This document shows, in pieces, positions 63,991-64,000 of a stretch of DNA of 64,000 bases. The DNA is from Pedobacter sp. BMA. Lineage in GTDB: Bacteria > Bacteroidota > Bacteroidia > Sphingobacteriales > Sphingobacteriaceae. The position numbers and the translations under genes were made by a program. The stretch lies in assembly GCF_001027745.1 (NCBI RefSeq), contig NZ_LECU01000003.1:372001-436000 (forward strand), written 5' to 3'. Within the stretch, counting starts at the first letter, position 1; each line of letters starts with the position of its first letter. The notes below the pieces were generated by a model that saw nothing but the letters and a program-made list of their open reading frames with translations, had not been told where the DNA came from and searched no databases.

Positions 63991-64000
63991 ATTTTATTTT

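Overview
The window reads as part of a chromosome of a Sphingobacteriaceae-type Bacteroidota (Pedobacter or a close relative). The evidence is a sigma/FecR/SusC/SusD locus, several promoters resembling the Bacteroidota -7 element TAnnTTTG, mostly A+T-rich starts without strong Shine-Dalgarno sites, and families typical of that group (PAS/GAF hybrid kinases, DUF4369-TlpA proteins, exported aldehyde-oxidoreductase subunits). No rRNA, tRNA, CRISPR array or intact transposase was seen. The organism call is an inference from gene content.

1-13.8 kb is mostly housekeeping and stress: a partial DUF1295 membrane protein, a fatty acid desaturase, a sugar-isomerase-like cupin, an EEP-family phosphodiesterase, a decayed LytS/LytR pair, an AraC/PRISE-reductase divergent pair, an ECF sigma factor, an Hsp20 gene with three palindromic upstream sites, and glycogen debranching enzyme GlgX. 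13.9-23.2 kb holds a TonB-dependent uptake locus read on the minus strand: ECF sigma, FecR anti-sigma, SusC, SusD, a DUF4369/thioredoxin-like protein that has lost its CxxC, and a TlpA-type thioredoxin that keeps it.

23.2-33.4 kb carries DNA repair and signalling: an unusual fusion of exonuclease III with the LigD polymerase/primase domain, a DUF3606 mini-protein, a response regulator overlapping a histidine kinase with a LOV photosensor signature, a Gfo/Idh/MocA oxidoreductase, a PAP2 phosphatase, an OmpR-type two-component system and a DUF421 protein with a C-terminal zinc ribbon. Several gene fragments (an arsenate-reductase/phosphatase tail and a second DUF421 tail) mark past rearrangement.

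33.5-58.7 kb is a redox island of oxidoreductases and AraC regulators. It contains an exported PaoABC-type molybdenum aldehyde oxidoreductase, a second operon with a Tat-type alcohol dehydrogenase, two SDRs, a broken aldo/keto reductase and moaA, then a divergent AraC gene and a cluster with an alpha/beta hydrolase, carboxymuconolactone-decarboxylase-like protein, cupin, three aldo/keto reductases, an FAD monooxygenase, a PQQ-type dehydrogenase and an SMP-30 lactonase. The PaoABC operon and the alcohol dehydrogenase-moaA operon share a 37-bp element (33/37 identical) placed exactly 20 nt from the -7 box, which ties the enzyme to molybdenum cofactor synthesis in one regulon. The adjacent AraC gene, the likely regulator, is frameshifted in a run of eight A residues.

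58.7-64 kb contains a long A+T-rich gap, two unrecognised proteins, a 19-bp inverted repeat, and a GAF/PAS histidine kinase followed by an ATPase-domain fragment of a second kinase.
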